Below the pieces are notes generated by a model. The model was given only the letters and a program-made list of their open reading frames with translations, was not told where the DNA came from and made no database searches. A DNA stretch of 64,000 nt from Nitrospirales bacterium. GTDB taxonomy: Bacteria; Nitrospirota; Nitrospiria; Nitrospirales; UBA8639. The stretch is taken from NCBI GenBank assembly GCA_029261255.1, contig JAJDBQ010000104.1, positions 54,927 to 118,926 of the forward strand. Reading direction: 5' to 3'. Positions 30,350-39,769 of this stretch are shown one piece after another; positions within the stretch are counted from its first letter, which is position 1, and each line of letters opens with the position of its first letter. Made by a program: the position numbers and the translations under genes.

Positions 30350-30979
30350 GTGAAGAGGTTGACGGATATTCTCATGAGTATCAGTGGCCTGCTCATGTTT
30401 CTCCCGTTTGGTCTGTTGATTATGGTCGCAATAGCGGTAGTTGATCCTGGCCCTATTTTCTATTGCCAAGAGCGAATTGGGAAAGATGGCAAGAAGTTTT
30501 TGCTGTGGAAGTTTAGAACAATGCGCGTGCATCAATTGACCGAAGGAGGGCAGATCACTCGAGGATCAAAGGATCCGCGTATTACTCGACTGGGGTATTA
30601 TCTACGAATGCTAAAATTAGATGAAGTTCCGCAGCTCTTGAATGTGATAATGGGGGATATGAGCTTGGTCGGACCCAGACCCGAAGTTGAAAAATACGTT
30701 CGACTGTATAACGATGAGCAGAAAAGGATTCTTGCTTTGCGTCCAGGGTGCACAGATATCACAGTGATTCGTGGGCATTTGCATGATGCGACATTACTGG
30801 ATGACCACCAGGAAGATCCTGAGCAATACTACATTCAGATTCTTATGCCCAAGAAGTTGGTAGCCAATCTGTATTATTTAGAGCATCAGTCTTTTCTCTT
30901 GGATTTAGAAATTTTAGTTGGAACAATCCTCCTGCTCTTAAGAATACGAAAAAACTTACCAATGACTCATACTATATGA
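30350..30979 (+). CDS. Undecaprenyl-phosphate sugar-phosphate transferase
   Basis: Monotopic sugar-1-phosphate transferase of 209 residues. An N-terminal hydrophobic segment (about 8-33) is followed by GPIFYCQERIGKDGKKF, LWKFRTM, LDEVPQLLNVIMGDMSLVGPRPE and the C-terminal PGCTDI. It is the second such enzyme in the locus, the first being the N-terminal domain of the fusion at 25801. Both could be initiators with different donors, or one may act in a separate pathway. GTG start. Confidence 0.87.
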   Translation: MKRLTDILMSISGLLMFLPFGLLIMVAIAVVDPGPIFYCQERIGKDGKKFLLWKFRTMRVHQLTEGGQITRGSKDPRITRLGYYLRMLKLDEVPQLLNVIMGDMSLVGPRPEVEKYVRLYNDEQKRILALRPGCTDITVIRGHLHDATLLDDHQEDPEQYYIQILMPKKLVANLYYLEHQSFLLDLEILVGTILLLLRIRKNLPMTHTI

Positions 30980-31262
30980 GTGTAAGAAACGGAATTATAG
31001 CAAAACAGCTCCCCCTTCTTTTTGTTCATTAGATTCTGCTCTCTAGTTTTAATTGGCTATGGACTCTGAGTGGATGGTTTTGGAATCATTCTACCGAAGC
31101 TTGAACCACCTGTTTTTGTAGGGTATCATTGATAATCTTGAGATAACTGGTAGTGCGGTTCCTATCTAAATAGAAGTAGGAATTTATCGTTCGAATGACA
31201 GTTGAAAAGTGAAAATGGGGTTACATTTCCATCAAGACTTCATGGTTTTCTGAAGTCACAAA

Positions 31263-31952
31263 ATGAAGGCGACCACAATGCGCATCATATTAGCTTTTGT
31301 CAGTTTATCCTTTTGTCTTTCTGCCTGCAGCTCTATCGGGCCTGGAGTTGAAGCATTCAAGGTCTCTGAATTAGGAAACGCCGGTCTTCCAAAGTTTTCG
31401 CAAGGCAATGGCAAAACGGGTAAGTTGTATGAAACTATTGAAGATCCACAATACGTCATTAAGGCTGGAGATAAGCTAAGCGTAAAATTCTTTTTTAACC
31501 CAGAGCTCAACGAACAGGATTTGATTGTTCGTCCTGATGGTCGTATTTCTCTCCAGCTAGTGCACGAGGTCGAAGCAGCTAATTTGACGGCGCCACAACT
31601 CACCGCATTGCTAGCTGAGCGATATGCAGGTCAACTCAAGAACCCTGAAATAGCTGTGATCGTTCGATCAGTACGGGATCAACAAAAGGTCTATGTTGAT
31701 GGCGAGGTGGCGAGCCCTGGCACTTTTCCACTTGGGGATTCGCTGAGCGTGTTACAAGCCGTGGCCCTAGCCAGCGGTTTTAACGCAGATACAGCAAAAA
31801 AAGACGAGGTCATTGTTATACGACGAGACCAAAATGGGCAACAATTTGTCATTAAACTTGATATTAATGCGGCCTTAACTGGGAGAGACTTAACTCAAAA
31901 TATTCCACTTCTTCCAAATGATTTCGTTTTTGTGCCAAGGTCATTTTGGTAG
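31263..31952 (+). CDS. Polysaccharide export outer-membrane lipoprotein (Wza/EpsA-like)
   Basis: Lipoprotein of 229 residues with a signal peptide and lipobox (LSACSS, Cys about residue 22). The Poly_export domain includes YVIKAGDKLSVKFFFNPELN and VRPDGRISLQL. An SLBB-type domain (VYVDGEVASPGTFPLG) follows. It is shorter than E. coli Wza (about 360 residues) but normal for exosortase-type exopolysaccharide loci. It would form the outer-membrane channel or its periplasmic ring and starts the export operon that runs to 37108. Confidence 0.9.
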   Translation: MKATTMRIILAFVSLSFCLSACSSIGPGVEAFKVSELGNAGLPKFSQGNGKTGKLYETIEDPQYVIKAGDKLSVKFFFNPELNEQDLIVRPDGRISLQLVHEVEAANLTAPQLTALLAERYAGQLKNPEIAVIVRSVRDQQKVYVDGEVASPGTFPLGDSLSVLQAVALASGFNADTAKKDEVIVIRRDQNGQQFVIKLDINAALTGRDLTQNIPLLPNDFVFVPRSFW

Positions 31953-32062
31953 AGCGCATATGGAAAATTACAGAATTTATATAACCGATATATTTGCAGA
32001 TGAAAAGATATGCACGCGATATTCTGATATTTGTACTATATTATTTTACTGAGGGTATTCTT

Positions 32063-33229
32063 ATGTTCTCTAATTACTGCTATTTGCCGTGCAACGTTTT
32101 CTCTGGGAATTACAGATTTACAATAAAGGTAGCACTCACCTTAATGTTCATTTTTTCTTTACACATTGTTCTTCTCCCTCAAGCAGATGTGTATGCAAAG
32201 ACCGAATCCAAGAGTAACGTGGTAAAGAAAGTAAAAAAGGTGGAGAAACCGAAGGACCAAGCTTTTTTAATCATGAAGCAACAACTTAATGCCTATCGAG
32301 AAAGATTGCAGGAATCAGAGCGTGCCCTAGAGGAATTCCAAGAAAAGCATGGAGTTGTTTCTTTAGAACCACAAATCAACCATCTTCTGCAGCAGCGTCA
32401 AGGGTTGGATGCTTCATTAAATCAAGCCGAGAACCAGAAAATGGGTTTTAAAGAAAAACTTACTTGGGTACAGGGTGAAATTAGCAAAGTACCTAAGGAA
32501 GTTCCTATTTCCAGCACGGTTAGCGAGCAAGGAATCATTGGCTCAGCCAAAAATAACTTACTAGGGCTCCAATTAAAAGAACAACAATTACTCAGTAAGT
32601 ATACTGAGCAGAGCCCTCATATTAAGGCAGTGCGTCAGGAAATGGAACTGATCGCTAATTTTATTAAAGACCAAGAGGACAAACAAGCCGGGAGCGTTAC
32701 AAGAGGGAAGAACCCATTGTATGCGGAAATGGAAATGGAATTATTTAGTACGCAAGCCGCGTTAGTATCTGCCGAAGCCCAAAGTGCTGTCATCGAACAA
32801 CAGATTATCAAGGTGGATAGCGAACTTGAAAGATTGAGACGTTTGAGGCCTGGGCTAGATGGGCTTAGACGACAACTAAAATCTGATGAGGCAAATTACC
32901 TGAGTTATTTGACGAAAGTGGGAACGACTCCGCCGCAGGACTATAAAATACAAGTTGGGGATCAGCTTGATATCAAGTTCTTTTTTAATCCTGAACTGAA
33001 CGAATCAATTCCAGTGAGACCTGATGGACGCATTGCATTGCAACTCGTAGGTGAGCTCTCAGTGGTTGGGCATACAGTGGAAGAGATTCGAGCCATCCTC
33101 ATCAAGACTTACTCCGGGCAACTCAAAAATCCTGAGATTGCCGTTCTTCTCAGAACTTCTCATGTGCTTGCTGGTGAAGCTGGCTCTCAGGGTGGGATGT
33201 CGAATGTAGGGACAGGCAATGCAAACTGA
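32063..33229 (+). CDS. Chimeric periplasmic coiled-coil plus Poly_export domain protein
   Basis: The ATG at 32063 follows GAGGGT (32051-32056) and gives a signal peptide ending near DVYAKTE; an upstream ATG at 32000 has no ribosome site. The mature protein has a long coiled coil (about residues 70-290) closely matching the periplasmic segment of the next gene's Wzz/GumC protein: compare RERLQESERALEEFQEKHG with REDLEDAERKLHEFKQRND. It ends with a Poly_export domain, YKIQVGDQLDIKFFFNPELN, matching the lipoprotein at 31263. It lacks the two membrane helices of Wzz proteins and a lipobox. It may physically bridge the inner-membrane chain-length protein and the outer-membrane channel. Confidence 0.85.
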   Translation: MFSNYCYLPCNVFSGNYRFTIKVALTLMFIFSLHIVLLPQADVYAKTESKSNVVKKVKKVEKPKDQAFLIMKQQLNAYRERLQESERALEEFQEKHGVVSLEPQINHLLQQRQGLDASLNQAENQKMGFKEKLTWVQGEISKVPKEVPISSTVSEQGIIGSAKNNLLGLQLKEQQLLSKYTEQSPHIKAVRQEMELIANFIKDQEDKQAGSVTRGKNPLYAEMEMELFSTQAALVSAEAQSAVIEQQIIKVDSELERLRRLRPGLDGLRRQLKSDEANYLSYLTKVGTTPPQDYKIQVGDQLDIKFFFNPELNESIPVRPDGRIALQLVGELSVVGHTVEEIRAILIKTYSGQLKNPEIAVLLRTSHVLAGEAGSQGGMSNVGTGNAN

Positions 33230-34703
33230 GGATATTTTCGACAGGGAGTTTTTACCCTATCCATTTGGAAGTCCTCGAGATATTTTGACTGCGCTCTTTA
33301 GGCAAAAGTTAAAGATTCTTGTTGTGTTTTTAGGAGTTCTATTGGGTGTAGCTGGTTGGGTCTATTCGAAGGAAACGTTGTATGAAGCTCATGCGACCAT
33401 TATCCTAAAATTTGGTCGAGAACATATTTTTCGGCCTGAAATTGGTGATGTGAATCAAATCGTGAGATTCAACGAGAGCGCTGCCGTTGAATCAGAACTG
33501 AAAATTCTACAGAGTAAAGATTTGGCAAGGCGGGCAGTGAAAGTCATAGGAGTCGAAAATATCTATCCTGAGTTAATGGGTGCATCTAATGAAGTGCAAG
33601 ATTGGCAAATCGAAGTGGCCACTTCCAAGTTTTTGGCGATGGTGAAGCCGAAGTCAACCAGTGGCGGGACCAACTTGGTGGAAATAGGATTTTCTCATAA
33701 GAACCCACAAGTGGCTGCTATGGGCTTGAATGTCTTGATTGAGGTGTTAAAAGAAAAACATCTTCAAGTGTTTAGTGATCCGAAATCAGCGTTCTTAGTG
33801 CAACGATTAGAAGAATATCGAGAAGATTTAGAAGATGCCGAAAGAAAATTACATGAATTTAAGCAAAGGAATGATCTGTCATCTCCTCTGGTGGATCAGC
33901 AACGTCGTCTTCTTGACCAGCGAGCTCATTTAGACACAAACAATAAGACCAATAATAACCAGCTTCGAGGGTTGGTCAGTAAGGTTATGTCACTGAAACA
34001 ACAGATGAAATCGATCCCTCAACAAATCCCATTGTCTACGACTGAGCAAGGTGGGACGATCGATAAGGCCAAGGCTGATTTATTTTCTCTAGAACGGGAT
34101 TTGCACGGTCTTAGGGCAAAGTATACGTTGAATAGTGCCCCTGTTCAGAACATTCGAAACGAAATTGAACTGGTTAAAGAGTTTATTCGAAGCGAAACAA
34201 ATAGGGGAGGGGACAAAAGCGTCACAAGTGGGAAAAACCCAGTATTCCAAGAATTGGAAGTTACCCATCTAACGGCATTGTCTGAGTCGGAGACACTCCA
34301 AGCCAGTAATGAAGTTATCGTGGGGCAGATCCAAGACTTGGACAGGAAGATTCAGCGGCTTGATACGTTAAAAGAGGAGTTGATGGGGCTCAATCGAATA
34401 AAAGGGACAGCTGAGGAAAATTTTAATTTGTATGTTAAGAAGGTTGAAGAAGCTAAAGTCTCTGAAGAAATGGACCAAATGAAAATGTCGAATATTAAGG
34501 TGATTCAATCTGCAGAGATACCTCGCGTGGCAGCTGGCCGGCCAAAGAACATCAAATTGCTCTTGGGTGGGATTTTTGGGGTTATCTTAAGTGTAAGTTT
34601 GGGTTTCATATTTGAATATTTTCAAAGTGGCTATACCAGGCCTGATCAGGCTGCTGATGATCTAGCTCTTCCTGTGCTGGCTTCTTTTAGTCAAAAGGGA
34701 TAA
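33219..34703 (+). CDS. Wzz/GumC-type chain-length determinant protein
   Basis: Inner-membrane polysaccharide co-polymerase of 494 residues. It has an N-terminal membrane helix (about 32-50), a large periplasmic region with coiled coil (about 185-420), a Pro-rich segment near IPRVAAGRPKN and a second helix (LLLGGIFGVILSVSLGFIFE, about 447-466). No C-terminal kinase domain is attached; the separate CpsD-like protein at 36332 would be its partner. The start overlaps the upstream gene by eleven bases, indicating coupling. Confidence 0.9.
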   Translation: MQTEDIFDREFLPYPFGSPRDILTALFRQKLKILVVFLGVLLGVAGWVYSKETLYEAHATIILKFGREHIFRPEIGDVNQIVRFNESAAVESELKILQSKDLARRAVKVIGVENIYPELMGASNEVQDWQIEVATSKFLAMVKPKSTSGGTNLVEIGFSHKNPQVAAMGLNVLIEVLKEKHLQVFSDPKSAFLVQRLEEYREDLEDAERKLHEFKQRNDLSSPLVDQQRRLLDQRAHLDTNNKTNNNQLRGLVSKVMSLKQQMKSIPQQIPLSTTEQGGTIDKAKADLFSLERDLHGLRAKYTLNSAPVQNIRNEIELVKEFIRSETNRGGDKSVTSGKNPVFQELEVTHLTALSESETLQASNEVIVGQIQDLDRKIQRLDTLKEELMGLNRIKGTAEENFNLYVKKVEEAKVSEEMDQMKMSNIKVIQSAEIPRVAAGRPKNIKLLLGGIFGVILSVSLGFIFEYFQSGYTRPDQAADDLALPVLASFSQKG

Positions 34704-34713
34704 GAATCTTCTC

Positions 34714-36339
34714 ATGTATCTTGCATATTATGGTCTGAAGCGAGAGCCCTTTCATACCACACCTGATCCAAGCTTTCTCTTTTTGAGCCCCAGTCATAAA
34801 GAAGCGCTGGGAGCAATTATTTATGGTATTGAAAAAAGAAAAGGATTTATTGCGATCATTGGGGAAGTGGGCGTGGGTAAGACCTCTATTTTGCGTGCGT
34901 ATCTGGAGCAGAAAGTTTCCCAGAAGCAGAAAACTGTCTACCTGTTTAACCCAGTGTTATCTTTTCATGATCTTCTTATTGCCATTTTTCGTGGTTTGGA
35001 AATTGAGCCAAAACACGAGGGGGTTCCAGACTTAGTCAATCAGCTACATGAAGTGTTGGTTGCTGAGTATCAAACAGGTGGAACGGTTGTGCTTGCTATT
35101 GATGAAGCACAAAATATGCCTGTGGAAACTTTGGAAAACCTTCGTATGCTTTCTAATCTAGAAACATCGACGGATAAACTTATCCAAATCATCTTGCTGG
35201 GCCAACCTGAATTGAGCAGTTTGTTGAGCCAACCTGCCCTCAGACAGTTTCAGCAACGGATTGCATTGTGGGCGACGATTTGCGCGCTAACAGAGGAAGA
35301 AAGTCGAGTGTTCATTGAGCATCGTATTGCTCGAGCTTGTACGATAGGGACTCCTTTGCTCTTTGCTAAAAATGAAACAGCTCCCGTCTTATTTACCAAA
35401 AGCGCTTTGACGCTTATAGCTCGACAAGCAGAAGGAATTCCTCGGCGAATCAATGTTCTTTGTGATAATGCTCTTATCACTGGATTTGGTCGACAGTGTA
35501 AACCCGTGCCCGTGAGTGTGGTGCGAGAAATTATTGGAGACGTAAATTCTCGTGAGGTATCTGAACCTAAGCCTAAGCTGAGGTGGGCAGTTGCAATAGG
35601 CGTAGTCCTCTTCTTTTTAATCCTGAGCATCTTCTTCTTTTTCGATTCATCTTCGAGAAATCGCAAGGTAGAGATGCAGTCAATGAAAAATCAAGCTGAT
35701 GGGCAGACATCAGGTATCATGACAAAATCAACTGTTGGAAATTCGTCGGGAAACGGAGAGTCGGCACAAGCTCCAAATGGTAGTGTTCAATCATTGTCTA
35801 GTGCAAGCCTTAACGAAGTACGAAATGATAGAGGTTCGGAATTTTATCAACAACAGTCCATCGCAGTGTCAGGTGTTCAAGCAGCTGTAGCCATTCCTAC
35901 TCTGGATGAATCTGATTCTAGTGGACAGAAGCGAGTTGGTTCTGTCGAAAAGAAATTTTCCTCTCAATCAAAATCTCAAAGAACTGATAATGGCGTCGTT
36001 CAAGAGGGTAGTGTAATGTACGCAGAAAAGATTATTGATAGAAAACCGAACTCTTTTAATAAGGTTAAAGCTGCTTTACGAAATAGGGCTCGTGAAAGTA
36101 GGGAAGTTCTGCTAAAACGAGGTTCAGTGTTAACTGAGAAAAATACAAGAGTGAGGAGAACGGTCAAGGCAGGAGAAAGTTTGAGTCAAATAACGATAGA
36201 TGCCTATGGGTCATCCAACTTGGAGTATCTTGAGTGGGTGAAGGAAAATAATCCACAAATAGTCAATCCAGATTTTATTCTTCCAGGACAAAATATAGTA
36301 TTGCCCAAGTATGAGAAAGTAGGATATCGCAATGAGTAA
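34714..36339 (+). CDS. ExeA/GspA-like AAA ATPase with membrane helix and LysM-like tail
   Basis: 541 residues. The cytoplasmic AAA domain starts MYLAYYGLKREPFHTTPDPSFL, with Walker A GEVGVGKTS (about residue 50) and Walker B VLAIDEAQN (about 127). A membrane helix follows at about 288-310, then a low-complexity periplasmic region, then a LysM-like module (RRTVKAGESLSQI to LPGQNIVLPKYE, about 482-535). The arrangement suggests an ATPase coupled through the membrane to peptidoglycan binding, as for ExeA in type II secretion. In exopolysaccharide loci such ATPases are thought to support export. It overlaps the next gene by eight bases. Confidence 0.85.
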   Translation: MYLAYYGLKREPFHTTPDPSFLFLSPSHKEALGAIIYGIEKRKGFIAIIGEVGVGKTSILRAYLEQKVSQKQKTVYLFNPVLSFHDLLIAIFRGLEIEPKHEGVPDLVNQLHEVLVAEYQTGGTVVLAIDEAQNMPVETLENLRMLSNLETSTDKLIQIILLGQPELSSLLSQPALRQFQQRIALWATICALTEEESRVFIEHRIARACTIGTPLLFAKNETAPVLFTKSALTLIARQAEGIPRRINVLCDNALITGFGRQCKPVPVSVVREIIGDVNSREVSEPKPKLRWAVAIGVVLFFLILSIFFFFDSSSRNRKVEMQSMKNQADGQTSGIMTKSTVGNSSGNGESAQAPNGSVQSLSSASLNEVRNDRGSEFYQQQSIAVSGVQAAVAIPTLDESDSSGQKRVGSVEKKFSSQSKSQRTDNGVVQEGSVMYAEKIIDRKPNSFNKVKAALRNRARESREVLLKRGSVLTEKNTRVRRTVKAGESLSQITIDAYGSSNLEYLEWVKENNPQIVNPDFILPGQNIVLPKYEKVGYRNE

Positions 36340-37108
36340 AATTTTCGATGCTTTACAAATAGCTCATGGCGAACGTTTGGTTTCTATTCAAGAAACAACT
36401 GAGGAGACTCACGTCCCTGTAGCGGTACCCGTACCTGGGCCCTCTCTTTTACAAAGTTTTAGCCCTTTCCCTCTTTCAAGGTTTTATGAAGAATCTGAGT
36501 TGCTAGGGCTGGCGCAGAACATCGCCGCGCGTCTTCCAGATCCAGCCAAAAACGTGATCCAGTTTATCGGCTCTCGGTCGGGAGAAGGGACTTCAACTCT
36601 TATTCGAGAATTTGCTTTGACCGCAGCTCAGCATAGTAGTAAGCCGGTACTTCTCGTCGAGGCTGATTTCAATCAACCTAGTCAAAATCAAGCTTTTGCC
36701 ATAGAAACAAAACCACCTTTAGACTATGTTTTGAAGGAAGGGAAGGCCTTGGACGGAGTGATCTCACAGGTTAATGGATCGAACCTTTTTTTGGCCTCTC
36801 TTTCGTCTAAACTCCTGCGGTCTCTTACTGAGCGTTCTCTTTCTAATTCTACGGATATATGGAAATCAGCGCGAGAACAGTTTTCCCTTATTCTTATAGA
36901 TTCAGGGCCGGCAAGTGGCACAACGGATAGTCTGGCTATTTGTGAATTTGTTGATGGTGTCATCTTGGTTCTAGAGGCAGAAAAAACTCGTTCGGCTGTT
37001 GCACAAAATGTGAAAAAACAAATTCTTCTGCGAAAAGGTAATCTTCTTGGCATTGTATTTACGAAAAGGAAGTTCTATATTCCTAAATTTATTTATAAAT
37101 TTCTCTAG
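36332..37108 (+). CDS. CpsD/CapB-like P-loop protein without Walker A lysine
   Basis: 258-residue member of the BY-kinase (CpsD/Wzc C-terminal) family. It starts MSKIFDALQIAHGE. The P-loop reads GSRSGEGTST where active kinases have GEGKST, so the phosphate-binding lysine is Thr. Walker A' VLLVEADFNQPS and Walker B LILIDSGP remain. The C-terminus has only scattered Tyr (FYIPKFIYKFL), not a Tyr cluster. It may be a regulatory non-kinase partner of the Wzz protein at 33219. It is the last gene of the export block. Confidence 0.85.
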   Translation: MSKIFDALQIAHGERLVSIQETTEETHVPVAVPVPGPSLLQSFSPFPLSRFYEESELLGLAQNIAARLPDPAKNVIQFIGSRSGEGTSTLIREFALTAAQHSSKPVLLVEADFNQPSQNQAFAIETKPPLDYVLKEGKALDGVISQVNGSNLFLASLSSKLLRSLTERSLSNSTDIWKSAREQFSLILIDSGPASGTTDSLAICEFVDGVILVLEAEKTRSAVAQNVKKQILLRKGNLLGIVFTKRKFYIPKFIYKFL

Positions 37109-37804
37109 CCTTTTTCTTTCCGCACCATCGCAGTCGTCTCGCTGAAAATTGTGCCATCATCTGATCGAGCTCGCCGTTTTCCTAAAAAATGGATAGTGGA
37201 GTGAATCAGCAAAAACCGAAGGTTCGATCATCAAGGAAACCTAAAATTTATTTAATCCCCAAGACCTACCGTCGTTTTCCTGTTCACAAAGAATAGACAT
37301 TCAGCCTGTAGATTGGCCTGATTCTCTCGTATTCGTACTGAGTTGAACATTTTTTTCGTGAGACGAATAGACAGGTTTTCAATAAGTCTCGGCATTCCCT
37401 CATGGTGAAATTTTTCAAGGTCTGTAACAAGTAATGATTAGGTGTAGGTTAATGGTTTTCCTGAGGATACTCCCATTTTAAAGCTGTATGAAGGACATCT
37501 CCAGCGACAAAGGTCTCGCTTCAGAACAGATTAGGAAGAATCTGGGAATTCTGCTAACAGGAACGAAATGAAGGGTTGAACAGTGAGCGTGAACGCGGTG
37601 CAGTTCGTGATTTTCGTTTAGTCTGGGATGAGGCAGAGGTTAGGAAATTTAAAGCCTTCGAAGGAATGTAAACAGATTGGAAATCTAATAAGTACGAGCA
37701 GCGAGTTTCGGAAAAAGTAGAATGTGCTCAGCAAACATACTGCATAAGATCAAGAGTGTTCTTCAACGAAAGTAGATCAAACTCAGCGAAAAAGGTAATG
37801 AGAA
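37109..37804. other. Intergenic region between convergent genes, no gene seen
   Basis: About 700 bases between the end of the export operon (+) and the end of the radical SAM gene (-). I find no convincing coding frame, RNA or canonical terminator. It probably marks the downstream border of the polysaccharide locus. Confidence 0.45.
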
Positions 37805-39562
37805 CTACGAGGCGGAAGCGGCGCTGGATTTCTGATTGCGTTTGAGTTGGGAAACCGGGATATGAGTGGCGAAGACTTGCATCAATTCTAAATCTTCATC
37901 GTCCTGTTCTAAGACAGGCGTTAATGCGAGGTCGGTATAAGTAGCTTTATCTGGATCGGATTTAACGCGCTTGAGTATTCTTTGAAATCGCCAGACGAGC
38001 ATTCCCCATTTTAAACCCGCCGTGAGTACTTCAACGACTCGTTTTGGATAAAACCATAACGGGTTTTCTTTTGAATACGTTGGCCTGCGCAATGTTCGTA
38101 TTTTTCTGCGAAAAATTCCGCCTTCGAGAGGGTGAACACCTTCAATGGTAGTGCAGCCGTAAAACCATGTGAGGAACGACGTGACTTTGTTAATGTTTTG
38201 TCCTTTGGCTGCAGCTCGACGGATCACCGTTTCCACATGTTCTGGTGTGTAGTATTGTTTCCACGCCGCTCGGTAGACTTGTTGCCAGTGTTCTTTAGAC
38301 ATGGATGGATGATTCACTGTGACGTGCTCTAAGTCATAGGAATTCATATCAGGTTCCATCCATGCTCCTCGCTGATGAAGAACTTTGTGATCTTCAGACC
38401 CAGGAAGCGGGGTTAAGAAGAAAAATTCTAAACAGTCTAAAGGCAATTCCTTTTTAATAATTTCGATGTCACGAGCAATCGTTTCGGGTGTGTCAGCGGG
38501 GAAGCCGAGAATGTAGCCAGCTACTGTTGTGCAGCCATGCTCTTTCCACATTTGGGCCATTTTTCGATATTCCCAAATTTTATTTTGACGCTTTTTTGCG
38601 CCCACCAAGGAATCAGGATTGATGTTTTCCAAGCCAATGAACACATTGCGGCAGCCAGCTCGTGCACATTTTTCGATAAATCGAGGAATTTTATGCGAAA
38701 GAGTATCGACCTGAATCGTAAACGAAATGGAAAGTTGCTCATCCTCACGCATGGTGATGAAGCGGTCTAAAATAGCTTCCCAGTCTTTATTACGAGCAAA
38801 GTCATCGTCAGTAATAAAAAATCGACGGATCCCTTGTGCCAGATTGGAACGAATGAGGGCTTCAATATCATCTGCTGAACGCCAGCGAGATTTTCGGCCT
38901 TGTACATTGATGATTGTGCAAAAGCTACATTGGAACGGGCACCCACGTCCGGCGTCAAAGCTCGAGAGTCGGCGAAGCGTGTTCTTAATAATGTGAGCAG
39001 GAAGAAACGGCGAAGGGGCGTCATGTAGATCAGGAAGTTGGTCCATGACGTTGTAGAGTGGTTTGAGTCGATGGTGGTAAGCGTCTTGGAGAAGGACATC
39101 AAGATGTTCCTCGGCTTCGCCAGCAAACAGCGTGATACCTTTGTCCATGGCTTGTTGTAAGTCAGGTGGTGGAGCGGGCAACATGGCTAAACAACCACTG
39201 ACATGAAACCCTCCTATGACCACGGGAATATCAGCCTTTAAAAAGTGATCAGCAAGATCGATCGCATGGGGAAATTGGTTTGTCTGTACACCCACTAATC
39301 CGACCAGCCCATTTCCTGCTTCCTGTATGGTCTGAATGATGGTCTTGATTGGCAGCACGGTGTTGGTTTCATCGTATGCTTCAACAGCTAACTCGACTTC
39401 AGTCCCAAGCACACGACGTTCGGTGCAATCAAGGACCAAGCCATAGAGGGCTGCTAGAGTATTGGAAGGAATAGATGACCGAAGCCATTGAATGACATAA
39501 CCGTCGTCATCATAGTGAGAAGGCTTAATAAGGACGAGTTGAAATTTTTTTGGTGTATTCAT
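37805..39562 (-). CDS. B12-binding-type radical SAM protein
   Basis: 585 residues. The N-terminal part (about 60-165) resembles a cobalamin-binding Rossmann domain (VVIGGFHVSG, LFAGEAEEHLDVLL). The radical SAM core begins at GRGCPFQCSFCTI, with the 4Fe-4S Cys at 208, 212 and 215. A DUF4070-like C-terminal region (FYGCTTIEGVHPLEGG) follows. Relatives include B12-dependent methylases and Fe-S enzymes of hopanoid and tetrapyrrole metabolism; the substrate here is unknown. It is not obviously linked to the neighbouring MscS gene. Confidence 0.83.
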   Translation of the reverse strand: MNTPKKFQLVLIKPSHYDDDGYVIQWLRSSIPSNTLAALYGLVLDCTERRVLGTEVELAVEAYDETNTVLPIKTIIQTIQEAGNGLVGLVGVQTNQFPHAIDLADHFLKADIPVVIGGFHVSGCLAMLPAPPPDLQQAMDKGITLFAGEAEEHLDVLLQDAYHHRLKPLYNVMDQLPDLHDAPSPFLPAHIIKNTLRRLSSFDAGRGCPFQCSFCTIINVQGRKSRWRSADDIEALIRSNLAQGIRRFFITDDDFARNKDWEAILDRFITMREDEQLSISFTIQVDTLSHKIPRFIEKCARAGCRNVFIGLENINPDSLVGAKKRQNKIWEYRKMAQMWKEHGCTTVAGYILGFPADTPETIARDIEIIKKELPLDCLEFFFLTPLPGSEDHKVLHQRGAWMEPDMNSYDLEHVTVNHPSMSKEHWQQVYRAAWKQYYTPEHVETVIRRAAAKGQNINKVTSFLTWFYGCTTIEGVHPLEGGIFRRKIRTLRRPTYSKENPLWFYPKRVVEVLTAGLKWGMLVWRFQRILKRVKSDPDKATYTDLALTPVLEQDDEDLELMQVFATHIPVSQLKRNQKSSAASAS

Positions 39563-39769
39563 CAGAGGTGAGGTATGACGAATGCAGCAATGAAATGATG
39601 ATATACGTGTGCCGTATCGCGCATGGAGACTTTATCGTAGGGTAGAACCATCAAAGGGTCAATAGTAATAGATAAATTGCCCCTGTCGAGCCGTCTCCTA
39701 TTTTCTTTGCATACATCTCTTCGGTGTTGCTCATGATGTTCTGAGGAGTGGAGGCCTGTTCGTATTGTC

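Noticed and set aside
1..37108. Exosortase/PEP-CTERM system
   Set aside because: Gene content is reminiscent, but I found neither an exosortase gene nor a PEP-CTERM tail in the window.
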